Positions 1 to 8,914 are shown, counted from the stretch's first letter. The stretch: DNA of 64,000 nucleotides from Atribacter laminatus (GCF_015775515.1 NZ_CP065383.1:2108001-2172000), one strand, 5' to 3'. A program made the numbers and translations. The notes: generated by a model not told the origin, from the sequence alone.

Positions 1-638
1 TGCTTCATTAATCGAGTGTGATAAAGGCTGAGGGGGCGATAGGGAGAGGGGGTGAATGAAAGAAGAATTAAAGGATAAAAGAAAAAATTAAAAGATGAGG
101 ACCTCACGATGAAAAGTACCAATCCGGAGAGCACCTTTTTTAAAAGTCTTTGGTAGGGGTTTAATTTATCATGCCCAAGTTAAATCCGTCATTGCGAGGA
201 GGTCAATAGTATTTTGGTTGAACGACGTGGCAATCTCATTTAGAAAAATATTTTTATTGATATTCCTTTCTCATTTTCTGAGAATAACCAGGAAAAACCG
301 AAAAACACCCTCCCCGTCGCAAATCGGTACCCCTCCAAGGAGGGAATTGTTGAATTCATTCTTCCTCGTTTTTGTTTGTTCGCTTTTTTTATTCATTTCT
401 GATTTTTGGTTAGATATTTTTGCTTCATAGTAGCACCAAATGAGAATGAAAATACCTATTCATAGGCGTCATTCTGAGGAGTCCGGTATATTTTACCGGA
501 CAAAGTGAGAATCTCATTCTTTTAAAGTTTCTATAAAGAAAAAATTTAAAAAGATGAGACCGTCAATCTATTTTTAGAAACAGTTTATGAAATGAGATTC
601 AAATAATAAAATATTTTAAAAATAAAGGAGGAAAGTCA
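1..638. repeat. Gene-free spacer with dispersed intergenic repeats
   Basis: I see no convincing gene here. The stretch is a patchwork of short repeats that recur elsewhere in the window. Positions 1-34 match the tail of the repeat at 3447-3508 (shared GATAAAGGCTGAGGG). Positions 188-238 hold GTCATTGCGAGGAGG followed by GTGGCAATCTCATT, which recurs at 24155-24194. Positions 468-520 hold CATTCTGAGGA, an internal TCCGGTATATTTTACCGGA palindrome and GAATCTCATT, similar to 24208-24253. AAAAGATGAG motifs lie at about 90 and 550, as at about 24390. A 70-codon open frame at 218-430 is low-complexity and not supported as a gene. Confidence 0.6.
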
Positions 639-947
639 ATGACCAGCCGAAAAACCTGGACTGAAGAAATTGAAGTCAATGCCCGCGACATAATTGAAAA
701 AATTAAGGAACTTATTCAAGAAGGGAATGTCCGGCGATTAATTATTAAAAAAGAAAATGGTGATCTTCTTTTAGAAGTTCCCTTAACTGCAGGTGTGGTT
801 GCTGGAGGATTAGTAACCTTAGTAGCTCCGGTTCTAGCAGCACTGGGAGCAATGGCAGCTCTTTTAACCAAAGTAAAGTTTGAAATTGTAAGAGTCAAAG
901 AAGAAAATACTGATGATAAGAAAGATGATGAAGATAAAGAACAATAA
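639..947 (+). CDS. DUF4342 family protein
   Basis: Small protein of 102 residues with the DUF4342 pattern. An amphipathic N-terminal helix contains TEEIEVNARDIIEKIKELI, followed by the signature GNVRRLIIKKENGDLLLEVP. A glycine/alanine-rich hydrophobic segment at about residues 50-78 could be a membrane-associated hairpin, and the tail is acidic and lysine-rich. The start is well placed behind AAAGGAGG (about 626-633). The family's biochemical function is not established. It lies 25 bp upstream of a flavodoxin-like gene and probably shares its transcript. Confidence 0.85.
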   Translation: MTSRKTWTEEIEVNARDIIEKIKELIQEGNVRRLIIKKENGDLLLEVPLTAGVVAGGLVTLVAPVLAALGAMAALLTKVKFEIVRVKEENTDDKKDDEDKEQ

Positions 948-972
948 ATGATAACCAGGAGGGAAAAGTTTA

Positions 973-1485
973 ATGGCTTCAACGAAAATCAAGAGCTTAG
1001 TTTGCTATTATTCACTGGATGGGAATTCTCGGCATATTGCTAAAGCAATTCAACAGAAACTTGATGCTGATATTTTAGAGTTGCGAATTAAAAGTCCCTA
1101 TAAATATAAAGGTTTTTTAAAATATTTTGTTGGTGGTATGCAGGTCATTTTTCGCAGCCGACCTCCTCTTCTCCCTCTGGGAAAAGACTTCCGGGATTAC
1201 CAACTGATTATTTTTGGGACTCCAGTATGGGCGGGAAGCTATGCGCCGGCGTTTCGGACACTTTTTAACTCTATAGAATTCAAAAAGAAAAAAATAGCCT
1301 TGTTTGCTTGTTGTGGGGGGAAAGCTGGGAAAACGTTTGATAATTTTAAAAAGGTTTTAAAAGGGAATGAGTTTTTAGGAGAGATAGAGTTTCAAGAACC
1401 ATTAAAAAAAGATTCAAATGGAGCCAAGGAAAAAGCCCAACGCTGGGCTCAGGAAATGCACGGAAAGGCAAAAAGTGATTCCTGA
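973..1485 (+). CDS. Flavodoxin family protein
   Basis: A 170-residue flavodoxin-fold protein expected to bind FMN and act as a low-potential electron carrier or NADPH-quinone-type reductase. The phosphate-binding loop is YYSLDGNSRHIAKAI near residues 12-26. A second flavin-contact loop is GTPVWAGSYAPAFRTLF near residues 81-97. The C-terminal half has the ALFACCGGKAGKTF strand-loop typical of the fold. The ribosome site CAGGAGGG lies about 9 bases before the ATG. It follows the DUF4342 gene by 25 bp. Nothing nearby identifies the redox partner. Confidence 0.85.
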   Translation: MASTKIKSLVCYYSLDGNSRHIAKAIQQKLDADILELRIKSPYKYKGFLKYFVGGMQVIFRSRPPLLPLGKDFRDYQLIIFGTPVWAGSYAPAFRTLFNSIEFKKKKIALFACCGGKAGKTFDNFKKVLKGNEFLGEIEFQEPLKKDSNGAKEKAQRWAQEMHGKAKSDS

Positions 1486-1500
1486 GGAAACCGTGACTTT

Positions 1501-1600
1501 CTTCTCCCTTGATGGGAGAAGGTGGGGATGAGGTGAAAACCAAGAATTCGACATGCCATGGCATGTCGCTACATTAATCGGGCTCAATAAATTGCGCCCC
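1501..1600. repeat. Composite intergenic repeat with 20-bp palindrome
   Basis: Two palindromes lie in tandem. The first is CTTCTCCCTTGATGGGAGAAG at 1501-1521 (imperfect at its centre). The second is the perfect CGACATGCCATGGCATGTCG at 1549-1568. The first motif recurs at 9086-9108 and, degraded, at 24347-24370. The second recurs exactly at 50362-50381 in the opposite context and with one change at 24521-24540. The downstream words CTACATTAATCGGG and GCGCCCCTAC are also shared between copies. Confidence 0.75.
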
Positions 1601-1704
1601 TACATTTTAAATTCTTTTGTGGTGGCTTGATATATTATGCCCGTGAATCTCCAATGTAGAATAATTTAAAAATAAATAAATAAATAAAGGAAGAAAATTG
1701 CTTT

Positions 1705-2913
1705 GTGAATAAAGAAGAACGAAAAAGTATTTATTTAAAAGGCAGGGGTTCAGATATGGATGATCTTTCAACTTATCAATTGAATAGAAAAAGAAGCGAT
1801 GGATTCCTGTTTAAAAGAATCATTAAACTTTTTGAAATTTCATTTCTTTGTGGAATATTCTTCCTCAATATTTGGCCAGCTTATAGTCAGGAGAAAGAAA
1901 GTTTTGATTATCAAGGTTTCCAACCTGCTAAACAGGGAGAAGAGATACCAAATTTTCCCATGGTTATTGAATACCTTTCTATAATGAATAAAACTGAGCT
2001 TTCTCCAGCCTCAATTTACCAGGTTCACCTTGAGCCAACTACTCAACAATATGATTTCATGATTTTGTTGGTTCATGATTTGTCGGCTTCTATTTATGGA
2101 TTTACCAATAATTATCAAGAGGTTGATCTCTTAGCTACCTTTTCCAACGCAACAATCAATGATGTCAAAATCGTGATTTGTGAAAAGGAAAATCAAATCC
2201 ATCTTTGGAGTCAAGCACCCTTTTCGGCTATGGAACAAGAAGTAGTTTTAGAGTGGGATGGAAATAATTTAATTGAAAAGTTAAGAAAGCATTCCGACCC
2301 GACTTTAGAGGTTTTAGAACTACAAAAAAGATATATTGAAATTGGAGAATGGGATAAAGTAGCCATCCCCGAAGAACTCGATCTCCAATATCCAAATTTC
2401 TATTCCGACTTCAACCGAATGGGAATATATGCACTGCAAACGGCACATCAAATTGCTTTGGAAAAATATAAAAATAAATCATTATCGGAAGCAGTAGAAG
2501 CAATGGAATGGGGTATTCATTTTTATTTTAATGCTTATCCCTACTCAAAAACTCATTCCGAAATCATTTTTAATCTTCAAAATATTGAAAATATATCGGT
2601 CGAGGATTTAGCTAATTTTTATTTGACCCCCATCGAATCATTATCTTTGGAAGAGATTGCCTTGTATCTGAATGATTATGCTTTTTTTCTCTCGGAAATA
2701 GATCAAAATCAAAAAGCCGAACCTATTCTTCAAAAAGTTATTGAATTCAATCCCAACCGAGTCGTGGTATATATTAATATTGGTGATGTATGCTGGAACT
2801 TAGGAGAACAGGAAAAAGCTCGTGAGTATTATCAAAAATATGTCGAATTACTGGGAGCGGATAATCCACGAATTCCAGCTCGAGTCAAAGAAAGGATAAG
2901 TATGAAGAATTGA
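1705..2913 (+). CDS. Secreted or membrane-anchored protein with C-terminal TPR repeats
   Basis: A 402-residue protein with one hydrophobic segment at about residues 45-60 (FLCGIFFLNIWPAYS) after a charged N-terminus. This reads as a signal sequence with likely cleavage after AYS. The middle is not recognised. The last 75 residues look like tetratricopeptide repeats (LNDYAFFLSEIDQNQKAEPILQ, then VVYINIGDVCWNLGEQEKAREYY), suggesting a protein-interaction role outside the cytoplasm. The GTG start has AAGGAAG upstream. An in-frame ATG at 1756 is an alternative. The stop overlaps the next gene's start by 3 bases, so the two are probably co-translated. Confidence 0.65.
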   Translation: MNKEERKSIYLKGRGSDMDDLSTYQLNRKRSDGFLFKRIIKLFEISFLCGIFFLNIWPAYSQEKESFDYQGFQPAKQGEEIPNFPMVIEYLSIMNKTELSPASIYQVHLEPTTQQYDFMILLVHDLSASIYGFTNNYQEVDLLATFSNATINDVKIVICEKENQIHLWSQAPFSAMEQEVVLEWDGNNLIEKLRKHSDPTLEVLELQKRYIEIGEWDKVAIPEELDLQYPNFYSDFNRMGIYALQTAHQIALEKYKNKSLSEAVEAMEWGIHFYFNAYPYSKTHSEIIFNLQNIENISVEDLANFYLTPIESLSLEEIALYLNDYAFFLSEIDQNQKAEPILQKVIEFNPNRVVVYINIGDVCWNLGEQEKAREYYQKYVELLGADNPRIPARVKERISMKN

Positions 2914-3401
2914 AGATATACCTGGAAGTCATTAAAAAAAGCGACATACCGAATCTGCAAATTTTATTGATTAAATGTTCTGAATTTTTGACTTTTCAAG
3001 ATGAACATCCGGTTGAACCAGATTCGGCTGAGAAACTATTTTATGACCATCCGGAAGGTTATGATATTTCTTCGAAAAGAGTCTATGGGATATATTTAAA
3101 AGAAAACCACCAGCTAATTGGTGTGGTTGATCTACTCTTTTATTATCCAGATACAACGAGCGCTTGTATCGGGCTCCTTATGCTTGATCCAGACTACCGA
3201 AATTCTGGTTTAGGAAAAGAAGCCTATTTAATGGTTGAAAAGGAAATACTTAAAAATTCAATGATAAAAATTCGTCTGGGAGTATTAGAAGGAAATATAC
3301 AAGGCTTTTATTTCTGGGAAAAAATGGGATTTACCCTTACTGGCGAAAGGAAACCCTATTTATCCAAATATTTCCAAGTTATGGAGAAAAATGTATCTTG
3401 A
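2910..3401 (+). CDS. GNAT family N-acetyltransferase
   Basis: A 163-residue GCN5-related acetyltransferase transferring an acetyl group from acetyl-CoA to an unknown amine. The acetyl-CoA loop is visible as GLLMLDPDYRNSGLGKEAYL near residues 92-111, with the R-x-S-G-L-G form of the Q/R-x-x-G-x-G/A motif. The C-terminal NIQGFYFWEKMGFTLTGE is the typical final strand-helix. The start is a TTG whose last two bases share the stop of the upstream TPR gene, indicating translational coupling. The substrate cannot be deduced. Confidence 0.85.
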   Translation: MKIYLEVIKKSDIPNLQILLIKCSEFLTFQDEHPVEPDSAEKLFYDHPEGYDISSKRVYGIYLKENHQLIGVVDLLFYYPDTTSACIGLLMLDPDYRNSGLGKEAYLMVEKEILKNSMIKIRLGVLEGNIQGFYFWEKMGFTLTGERKPYLSKYFQVMEKNVS

Positions 3402-3637
3402 ATAGGCATTCATACCTTTTTCATTACACCAGGTGAGGATGATAATCCACAAGATTCGACACCATGGCAGGTCACTTTATTAATAGGGTGCGATAAAGGC
3501 TGAGGGAACGAGGGGAAGAATTGTTTACCATCTTTCGCCATTGAAGGGGTATTCAAGGAGGGTCTCCATTATCCATTTTAATTTGATCGCCTTTCGCTCT
3601 TTTTGATATCTAACAAAAAAGACAGTTATTCTCTCCC
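3402..3637. repeat. Spacer with degraded palindromic repeat
   Basis: Positions 3447-3508 carry a diverged copy of the CATGCCATGGCATG repeat (ACACCATGGCAGGTCAC) followed by ATTAATAGGGTGCGATAAAG and GGCTGAGGG, the same tail as at positions 1-34. No gene is seen in the rest. Confidence 0.6.
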
Positions 3638-3682
3638 TTGACATAAAAAATTTTTTTATGTTAATATTTTAACGTTAAAATA
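3638..3682 (+). promoter_or_regulatory. Sigma70-type promoter with LacI-type operator
   Basis: TTGACA at 3638-3643 is followed, 17-18 bases on, by a weak -10 (TTAATA or TAATAT at 3661-3667). A perfect 18-bp palindrome TATTTTAACGTTAAAATA at 3665-3682, centred on CG, overlaps the expected transcription start. Centre-CG palindromes are typical LacI-family operators, and a lacI-type gene closes this operon at 7883-8914. The leader to the first gene is about 235 bases and I see no gene in it. Confidence 0.65.
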
Positions 3683-3916
3683 ATCGGATGTAGAAGATAC
3701 CAACCAGTCATTTCCAACTAAATGATCTTGGGATCTTTTTTCAAGATTGTGAAATGAGTATTCGAAAAGCAAAGAATAATGCAAGGTCAGTGCTTATTTT
3801 CCTCCTTTATATACACTCAGAACCGCCAACAAACAAAATTTAAATTTTTAGTCATTGAAAATAATCATTTATTTTTAAAATTAAAAAATTAGAACTTAAA
3901 GTCTGAAGGTGAGAAG

Positions 3917-4720
3917 ATGAAAATTGACGTTCATGGACATATTGGTTCGGTTAATCTACACCCCAATTGGACAGCCAATGCAAAACAAGTTAGTGAAATG
4001 ACCCAAAAATCCGGTGTCGATCATTGTTTTGTCTCTTCAGCAATGAGCATCATGTATGATACCTGCCAAGGAAACGATGAAGTTTTTGAAGCCGTTCAAA
4101 ATTTTGACAATCTTTGGGGCTATATGGTAGTCAATCCATTTTTCCCTGAATCTTTTCGTTATCTGGATTATATTGGAAAAGAAAGAAAAATTGTTGGATG
4201 TAAAATACATCCCGATTATCATGGTTATGATCTGTCTTCATCAATGGGAAGAGACTTAGTAAGAAGAGTTGTTGACCATACCTCCCTCATTTTGTTTCAT
4301 ACTTCTTGCATGGCCGGGACCGGTTTTTCCAGGATTGAAACCATCGGTGAGTTGGCTTCAAAATATTCCCAAACGACATTTATATCAGCTCATTTGGCTG
4401 GATTATATCAAAATCCCTTGTATCCTTACTACATTAATTATTCTGGATTAGAAGAAGCAGCCCAAATGAATCTTCCGAATCTACTCATTGATACTTCCAG
4501 CTTTTGGATATATGCCTATCCTGGTGTCATGAAAAGAATTGTTGAAATAGTTGGAGTTGATAAGTTAGTTTTTGGTACGGATATTCCTATTCAATCGGAT
4601 ATGCAAATTCGTTTTAAAATTATTGCCATCGATAGCTTGGAGCTTCCCCAAGCCGATAAAGATAAGATATATGCAGGGAATATCCAAAAGGCAGTTCAAA
4701 GATTAAAGGAAATTATTTAA
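3917..4720 (+). CDS. Amidohydrolase family (amidohydrolase 2) metal-dependent hydrolase
   Basis: A 267-residue TIM-barrel hydrolase of the amidohydrolase 2 group. Metal ligands appear as D-x-H-x-H at the N-terminus (H6 and H8). Other likely site residues are K96/H98 in GCKIHPDYHGY, H159 in ISAHLAGLY and D222 in FGTDIPIQSD. Relatives hydrolyse or decarboxylate carboxylated or lactone substrates. It is first in an operon with a sugar-type ABC importer, so it may act on the imported compound or a lactone derived from it; that is inference. The ATG has AAGGTGAG upstream. Confidence 0.85.
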   Translation: MKIDVHGHIGSVNLHPNWTANAKQVSEMTQKSGVDHCFVSSAMSIMYDTCQGNDEVFEAVQNFDNLWGYMVVNPFFPESFRYLDYIGKERKIVGCKIHPDYHGYDLSSSMGRDLVRRVVDHTSLILFHTSCMAGTGFSRIETIGELASKYSQTTFISAHLAGLYQNPLYPYYINYSGLEEAAQMNLPNLLIDTSSFWIYAYPGVMKRIVEIVGVDKLVFGTDIPIQSDMQIRFKIIAIDSLELPQADKDKIYAGNIQKAVQRLKEII

Positions 4721-4751
4721 TTTTTAAATTTAAAATTAAGGAGGAAAGAAA

Positions 4752-6095
4752 ATGTTTCAATTAAAAAATGAATTAATTATTTGGCTATTGGTTATTTTAA
4801 TCGTGGGTGCATTTTCTACTCAACTTCTAGCGGCTGAGAAAATTGTGATCAATGAAATGATGTTTTCCGGTGCTGCCCAGGAAGTATTGATTGAGCAGGC
4901 AAAACGGTTTATGGAAGAAAATCCTGATATTGAAGTAAACATCACTTGGGTTGATTATGCTTCATTGCATGAAAAAATGATGACTGAATTGGTTGGTGGT
5001 ACCGGTAGGTATGACGTAATGGCTGCCATAACCGATTTTATGCCGGAATTTATAGGCGGCGGCTATCTTGAACCACTCGATAGCCTAATTGAAAAGGACC
5101 CTCCTGAAGGATGGCCAGATGATTTTCCTGATTCGTTATTGAGATATCAAAAAGATACCGATGGAAAAATTTATGGTTTGCCTTGGTGGGATGGACCAGT
5201 CATGTTTTATTATCGAAAAGATCTCTTTGAAAACCCTCAAGAGAAAGAAAATTTCCAAAAGGAATATGGTTATGAGCTCAATCCACCAATGACCTGGAAA
5301 GAGTTTTTAGATATTGCTCAATTCTTTACTCGAGATACCGATCAAAATGGGACGGTTGATTTTTATGGAGCGGTTCAGGGTGCCCGTCAGGGAGGACAAA
5401 ATTTAGTCTATGATGTCCTGTTGATGCTTTTTACCAATGGGATTGAAATCCTTGATGAAAACTTCAAACCGGTATTTAATACTGAAGCTGGAGCTGAAGC
5501 CATTCAATTCTACGCTGATTTAATGAATAAATATAAGGTTTCTCCTCAAGCATCGACAACTTATGATGTTCCAGAAAGTGGGGATTTCTTTTTAAATGGA
5601 AATTGTGCTATGCACTGGAACTGGGCTCATATCGCTGGTTTTGCTGAGGACCCCGAGAAATCAAAGATTGTTGGGAATTGTGGCTATAGCCTCATGCCTA
5701 AGGGAGAAAATGGAAGCAACAAATCCCTCATTTCCTATTGGACCTATGCCATACCGAAAGCCAGCAAGAATAAAGAAGCTACTTATAAATACATAAAGTT
5801 TATAACTTCAAAAGAGATGGATAAACTGATGGTCGAATATTATGGTCAACCAGTGAGGCTTTCGACCTGGAACGATCCTGGATTTGTGGAAAAGTACCCC
5901 TTCTTCCCTTGGATAGCGAAAACCCATGAAGATATTGGTGTTGTACCTCAGGTTCCTGAATTTACTCAGATTAATGATGTTCTTCAGATTGCCGCATCAA
6001 AGGTAATTGCTCAGCAGACAGATGCCAAGACTGCGTTGGATGAGGCTGCCCAAATGATAGAACAGATCATGAGGGAGCAAGGCTACTACGATTAA
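4752..6095 (+). CDS. ABC transporter substrate-binding protein, family 1 (sugar type)
   Basis: A 447-residue extracellular solute-binding protein of the MalE/UgpB type. The signal peptide is LIIWLLVILIVGAFSTQLLA with cleavage before AEK. The mature part has the usual two-lobe pattern: an early MMFSGAAQEVLIEQAKRF segment, YGLPWWDGPVMFYYRKDLF near residue 140 and the WTYAIPKASKNKEATYKYIKF hinge region near residue 335. It is expected to bind a carbohydrate in the periplasm for the permeases downstream. It has a strong AAGGAGG ribosome site. A stem-loop lies between its stop and the first permease. Confidence 0.92.
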   Translation: MFQLKNELIIWLLVILIVGAFSTQLLAAEKIVINEMMFSGAAQEVLIEQAKRFMEENPDIEVNITWVDYASLHEKMMTELVGGTGRYDVMAAITDFMPEFIGGGYLEPLDSLIEKDPPEGWPDDFPDSLLRYQKDTDGKIYGLPWWDGPVMFYYRKDLFENPQEKENFQKEYGYELNPPMTWKEFLDIAQFFTRDTDQNGTVDFYGAVQGARQGGQNLVYDVLLMLFTNGIEILDENFKPVFNTEAGAEAIQFYADLMNKYKVSPQASTTYDVPESGDFFLNGNCAMHWNWAHIAGFAEDPEKSKIVGNCGYSLMPKGENGSNKSLISYWTYAIPKASKNKEATYKYIKFITSKEMDKLMVEYYGQPVRLSTWNDPGFVEKYPFFPWIAKTHEDIGVVPQVPEFTQINDVLQIAASKVIAQQTDAKTALDEAAQMIEQIMREQGYYD

Positions 6096-6107
6096 ATTTT
6101 TATAGCA

Positions 6108-6141
6108 GAGCCACCCGAGGTATTGATCCTTCGGGTGGCTC
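6108..6141 (+). other. Intercistronic stem-loop after binding-protein gene
   Basis: A perfect 11-bp stem, GAGCCACCCGA at 6108-6118 against TCGGGTGGCTC at 6131-6141, with a 12-base loop. No T-run follows, so it is more likely an RNA-stability or partial-attenuation element that keeps the binding protein in excess over the permeases than a full terminator. Comparable hairpins follow other binding-protein genes in this window. Confidence 0.75.
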
Positions 6142-6177
6142 CATAAATGACTTCGTAAAAATTGGAGACTGTTTCCC

Positions 6178-7044
6178 ATGATTCAGCTCAATAAACACTT
6201 TGATAAAACTATGTTGGTGTTACCAGCTGCTTTGTTTCTCATTCTATTTTCAATTTATCCGCTTATTTTTTCCTTCCGATTGGTTTTTTTCAAATGGTTT
6301 CTAAATAAACCAAATCCTCCTTCATTTATAGGGTTGAGTAACATCCAAAATATATTGTTAGATACCCGATTTTGGAATTCTCTCCGAGTCACTTTGGTCA
6401 TTTTATTAATTGCAGTAACCGTAGAAACGCTGGCTGGTCTATTCTTATCACTGCTTTTTAGGGACAAAGTGTATGGAAAGAGAATAATAATATCTCTTTT
6501 GATGATACCTATAATGATATCTCCCATGGTTATTGGTATCATCTGGAGATTTATCCTTAACCCCGAAATTGGGATCGCCAACTATATTTTAAAAATGATT
6601 GGTTTACAACCATTGGTTTGGTTGGGAGATATCAAATATGCACTTTCTACGATTATCCTTATAGATATCTGGCAATGGACACCTTTTATGTTTATTATTT
6701 TTCTTTCTGGAATGCAGGGGATATCACCCAATCTCTACGAAGCTGCTGAAGTCGATGGAGCATCGGAGTGGGGGCTTATTCGATTTATAACCATTCCGAT
6801 GCTTAAACCCATAATGTATATCGGTATTTTAATCCGGAGTATTGATTCTTTTAAAATGTTTGATTTGGTATATATTCTGACTCGAGGCGGACCGGTTAAT
6901 TCCACCGAAACAGCCAGTTTATATATTTACAAAACTGGATTTAACTTTTTTAATATGGGAAAAGCAAGCACGATGTCTTACATTTTATTGATAATAATGA
7001 CATTTTTGATACAAAGATTTATTGGTAAAAAGGAAATAGTATGA
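6178..7044 (+). CDS. Sugar ABC transporter permease, MalF/UgpA type
   Basis: A 288-residue inner-membrane permease with about six hydrophobic helices; the first is MLVLPAALFLILFSIYPLIF near residues 12-31. The cytoplasmic EAA loop that docks the ATPase is present as LYEAAEVDGASEWGLIRFIT near residue 190. It pairs with the permease encoded just downstream. GGAG precedes the ATG by about 10 bases. No ATPase gene is in this operon, so a shared MalK/MsmX-like ATPase encoded elsewhere is presumed, as is common for CUT1 systems. Confidence 0.92.
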   Translation: MIQLNKHFDKTMLVLPAALFLILFSIYPLIFSFRLVFFKWFLNKPNPPSFIGLSNIQNILLDTRFWNSLRVTLVILLIAVTVETLAGLFLSLLFRDKVYGKRIIISLLMIPIMISPMVIGIIWRFILNPEIGIANYILKMIGLQPLVWLGDIKYALSTIILIDIWQWTPFMFIIFLSGMQGISPNLYEAAEVDGASEWGLIRFITIPMLKPIMYIGILIRSIDSFKMFDLVYILTRGGPVNSTETASLYIYKTGFNFFNMGKASTMSYILLIIMTFLIQRFIGKKEIV

Positions 7045-7865
7045 GAAAAACATCCATAACTCTCAACGTGATTCGGTATCTGGTAATTATATTCATGGTT
7101 TTTTTAGTGATATCGCCATTTTTATGGATTATCAGTACTTCACTGAAATCAAGACTGGAAATTAATAATCCAGAACCAATCATTTTCTTTAAGCCATCTC
7201 TTCAAAATTATTATGATGCTTTCCAAAAATCCAATTTTGGGAAAAACTTTTTTGATTCAATAACGGTCAGCTTTGGGAGTCTGCTTCTTTCCTTGTTACT
7301 GGGTGTGCCGGCTGCTTATGGTATTGGCCGACATCAGGTAGGGGGAAAACGTTTTTCGTTTTGGATTTTATCGACTCGTATGATTCCGCCAGTTGCCGTT
7401 GCACTTCCTCTTTACATTTTATATCGAGATTTTAAGCTGCTTGATAGTCATTTGGGCTTGATTTTTTCCTATACGCTTTTTAACCTTTCTTATATCGTTT
7501 GGATGATGGCCGGGTTTATCAGAGAAATACCCAAAGAACTGGACGAATCGGCGATGTTGGATGGCTGCAATGTCTGGCAAACCTTATATCGAATTATACT
7601 TCCTATTATTGGACCGGGTTTAGTTGCAACCAGCATTTTTTCTTTAATTATCTCCTGGAATGAGTTTTTAATGGCACTGATTCTGACCTCGATTAATGTT
7701 CGAACGTTGCCAGTTGCCATAGCTACTTTTGTTACTGATCGGGAAATACTATGGGGACAGATGAGTGCTGCTGGGGTTCTATCAATAATTCCGGTTATTA
7801 TTTTTACTATGATTATTCAGAAACAACTTATCCGCGGCTTAACTCTGGGAGCTATAAAAGAATAA
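7041..7865 (+). CDS. Sugar ABC transporter permease, MalG/UgpE type
   Basis: A 274-residue inner-membrane permease, the partner of the preceding gene. It starts with an ATG that overlaps the previous stop (ATGA), with AAAGGAAA before it. Helix 1 is FMVFLVISPFLWIISTSLK. The EAA-type loop reads ELDESAMLDGCNVWQTLYR near residue 165. It ends with IIQKQLIRGLTLGAIKE, the normal C-terminal signature of the MalG/UgpE group. The imported sugar cannot be named from sequence. Confidence 0.92.
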   Translation: MRKTSITLNVIRYLVIIFMVFLVISPFLWIISTSLKSRLEINNPEPIIFFKPSLQNYYDAFQKSNFGKNFFDSITVSFGSLLLSLLLGVPAAYGIGRHQVGGKRFSFWILSTRMIPPVAVALPLYILYRDFKLLDSHLGLIFSYTLFNLSYIVWMMAGFIREIPKELDESAMLDGCNVWQTLYRIILPIIGPGLVATSIFSLIISWNEFLMALILTSINVRTLPVAIATFVTDREILWGQMSAAGVLSIIPVIIFTMIIQKQLIRGLTLGAIKE

Positions 7866-7882
7866 AAAAAGAGTAGCGTGGG

Positions 7883-8914
7883 GTGATTTCCATTAAAAAA
7901 AAGCATGGTATTAAGGATGTGGCTCGTGAAGCTGGGGTATCGGCTCAAACAGTGTCGAATTATTTTCATCGAAGAAGTGTAGTGAGTCCAAATACCCAGA
8001 TGAATATTCAAAAAGCAATTAAAAAATTGAATTATACGCCGAATATCTTTGCTCGAGGGTTAAGAGGAACCAAAACCAGGACTGTAGGAGTGGCTATTCC
8101 TGAAATAGCCAACCCATTTTATTCGGATATTTTGGACGGTCTGGAAAAAATCGCCACCCGGAGAGGATATACTCTGATTGTTTCCTGTAATAGTTATAAT
8201 AAAAACAAACTGCAAAGGGATTTAGATGTTCTTTCCAATCATGTCGATGGAATTGTCGTTTGCACCTTCACGGTTGAAGACGAGAAAATTAGTCATTATC
8301 TGGCCAAAGGGATTCCTATTGTAGCTATTGATATTAAAGTCGAAAATGACTTGATTCCATCGGTAGAAATTGATAATTATCAGACTGTTTATATCTGTAT
8401 TCAATATTTAATTAATTGTGGTCATCGAAATATTTATTTCTTTTCCGAACCCTTACTATTGCCGATGTTCCACGATCGACTCAATGGGTATCTTGACTGC
8501 TTAAAAAGGAATAATCTTCCTATTGAGCCAGATAAAATTATCATTGAAGAGGGTCTCAAGGTACAAAAAACCGAAGCAACTTATCGTAAGTTGTCTTGCC
8601 TAATTGATGCGATGAATTTTCCATCTGCCCTGTTTGCCACCTCGGACCTTATGGCCATTGGAGCCATGAAGGCTCTTGTTGAAAAGCATATCAACATTCC
8701 CGAACAAGTGTCTCTAATTGGCTTAGACAACATTCTCCTTTCAGAATATTCGCAACCACCTCTAACCACCATTGATTATCCAAAAAGGGAAATGGGCCAT
8801 AAAGGGATGACAATGTTAATTGATTATATTGATGGGAAACCGGTTGAAAAAAAAAGAATTCTGCTTAAGACCCAAATCATTGAAAGAAAATCCGTTATAA
8901 ATATTAAGATATGA
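7883..8914 (+). CDS. LacI family transcriptional regulator
   Basis: A 343-residue repressor-type regulator. The N-terminal helix-turn-helix with hinge is visible at about residues 9-60 (GIKDVAREAGVSAQTVSNYF, then LNYTPNIFARGLRG). It is followed by a periplasmic-binding-like effector domain with FATSDLMAIGAMKALVE near residue 252 and VSLIGLDNILLSEYSQPPLT near residue 275. Start is GTG; no in-frame ATG exists before the HTH. It lies 17 bp after the permease gene and probably controls the operon through the palindrome at 3665-3682. Confidence 0.92.
   Translation: MISIKKKHGIKDVAREAGVSAQTVSNYFHRRSVVSPNTQMNIQKAIKKLNYTPNIFARGLRGTKTRTVGVAIPEIANPFYSDILDGLEKIATRRGYTLIVSCNSYNKNKLQRDLDVLSNHVDGIVVCTFTVEDEKISHYLAKGIPIVAIDIKVENDLIPSVEIDNYQTVYICIQYLINCGHRNIYFFSEPLLLPMFHDRLNGYLDCLKRNNLPIEPDKIIIEEGLKVQKTEATYRKLSCLIDAMNFPSALFATSDLMAIGAMKALVEKHINIPEQVSLIGLDNILLSEYSQPPLTTIDYPKREMGHKGMTMLIDYIDGKPVEKKRILLKTQIIERKSVINIKI

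Noticed and set aside
218-430. 70-codon open frame in the first spacer
   Set aside because: Low-complexity Phe/Leu-rich translation, no ribosome site, and it runs through dispersed repeats.
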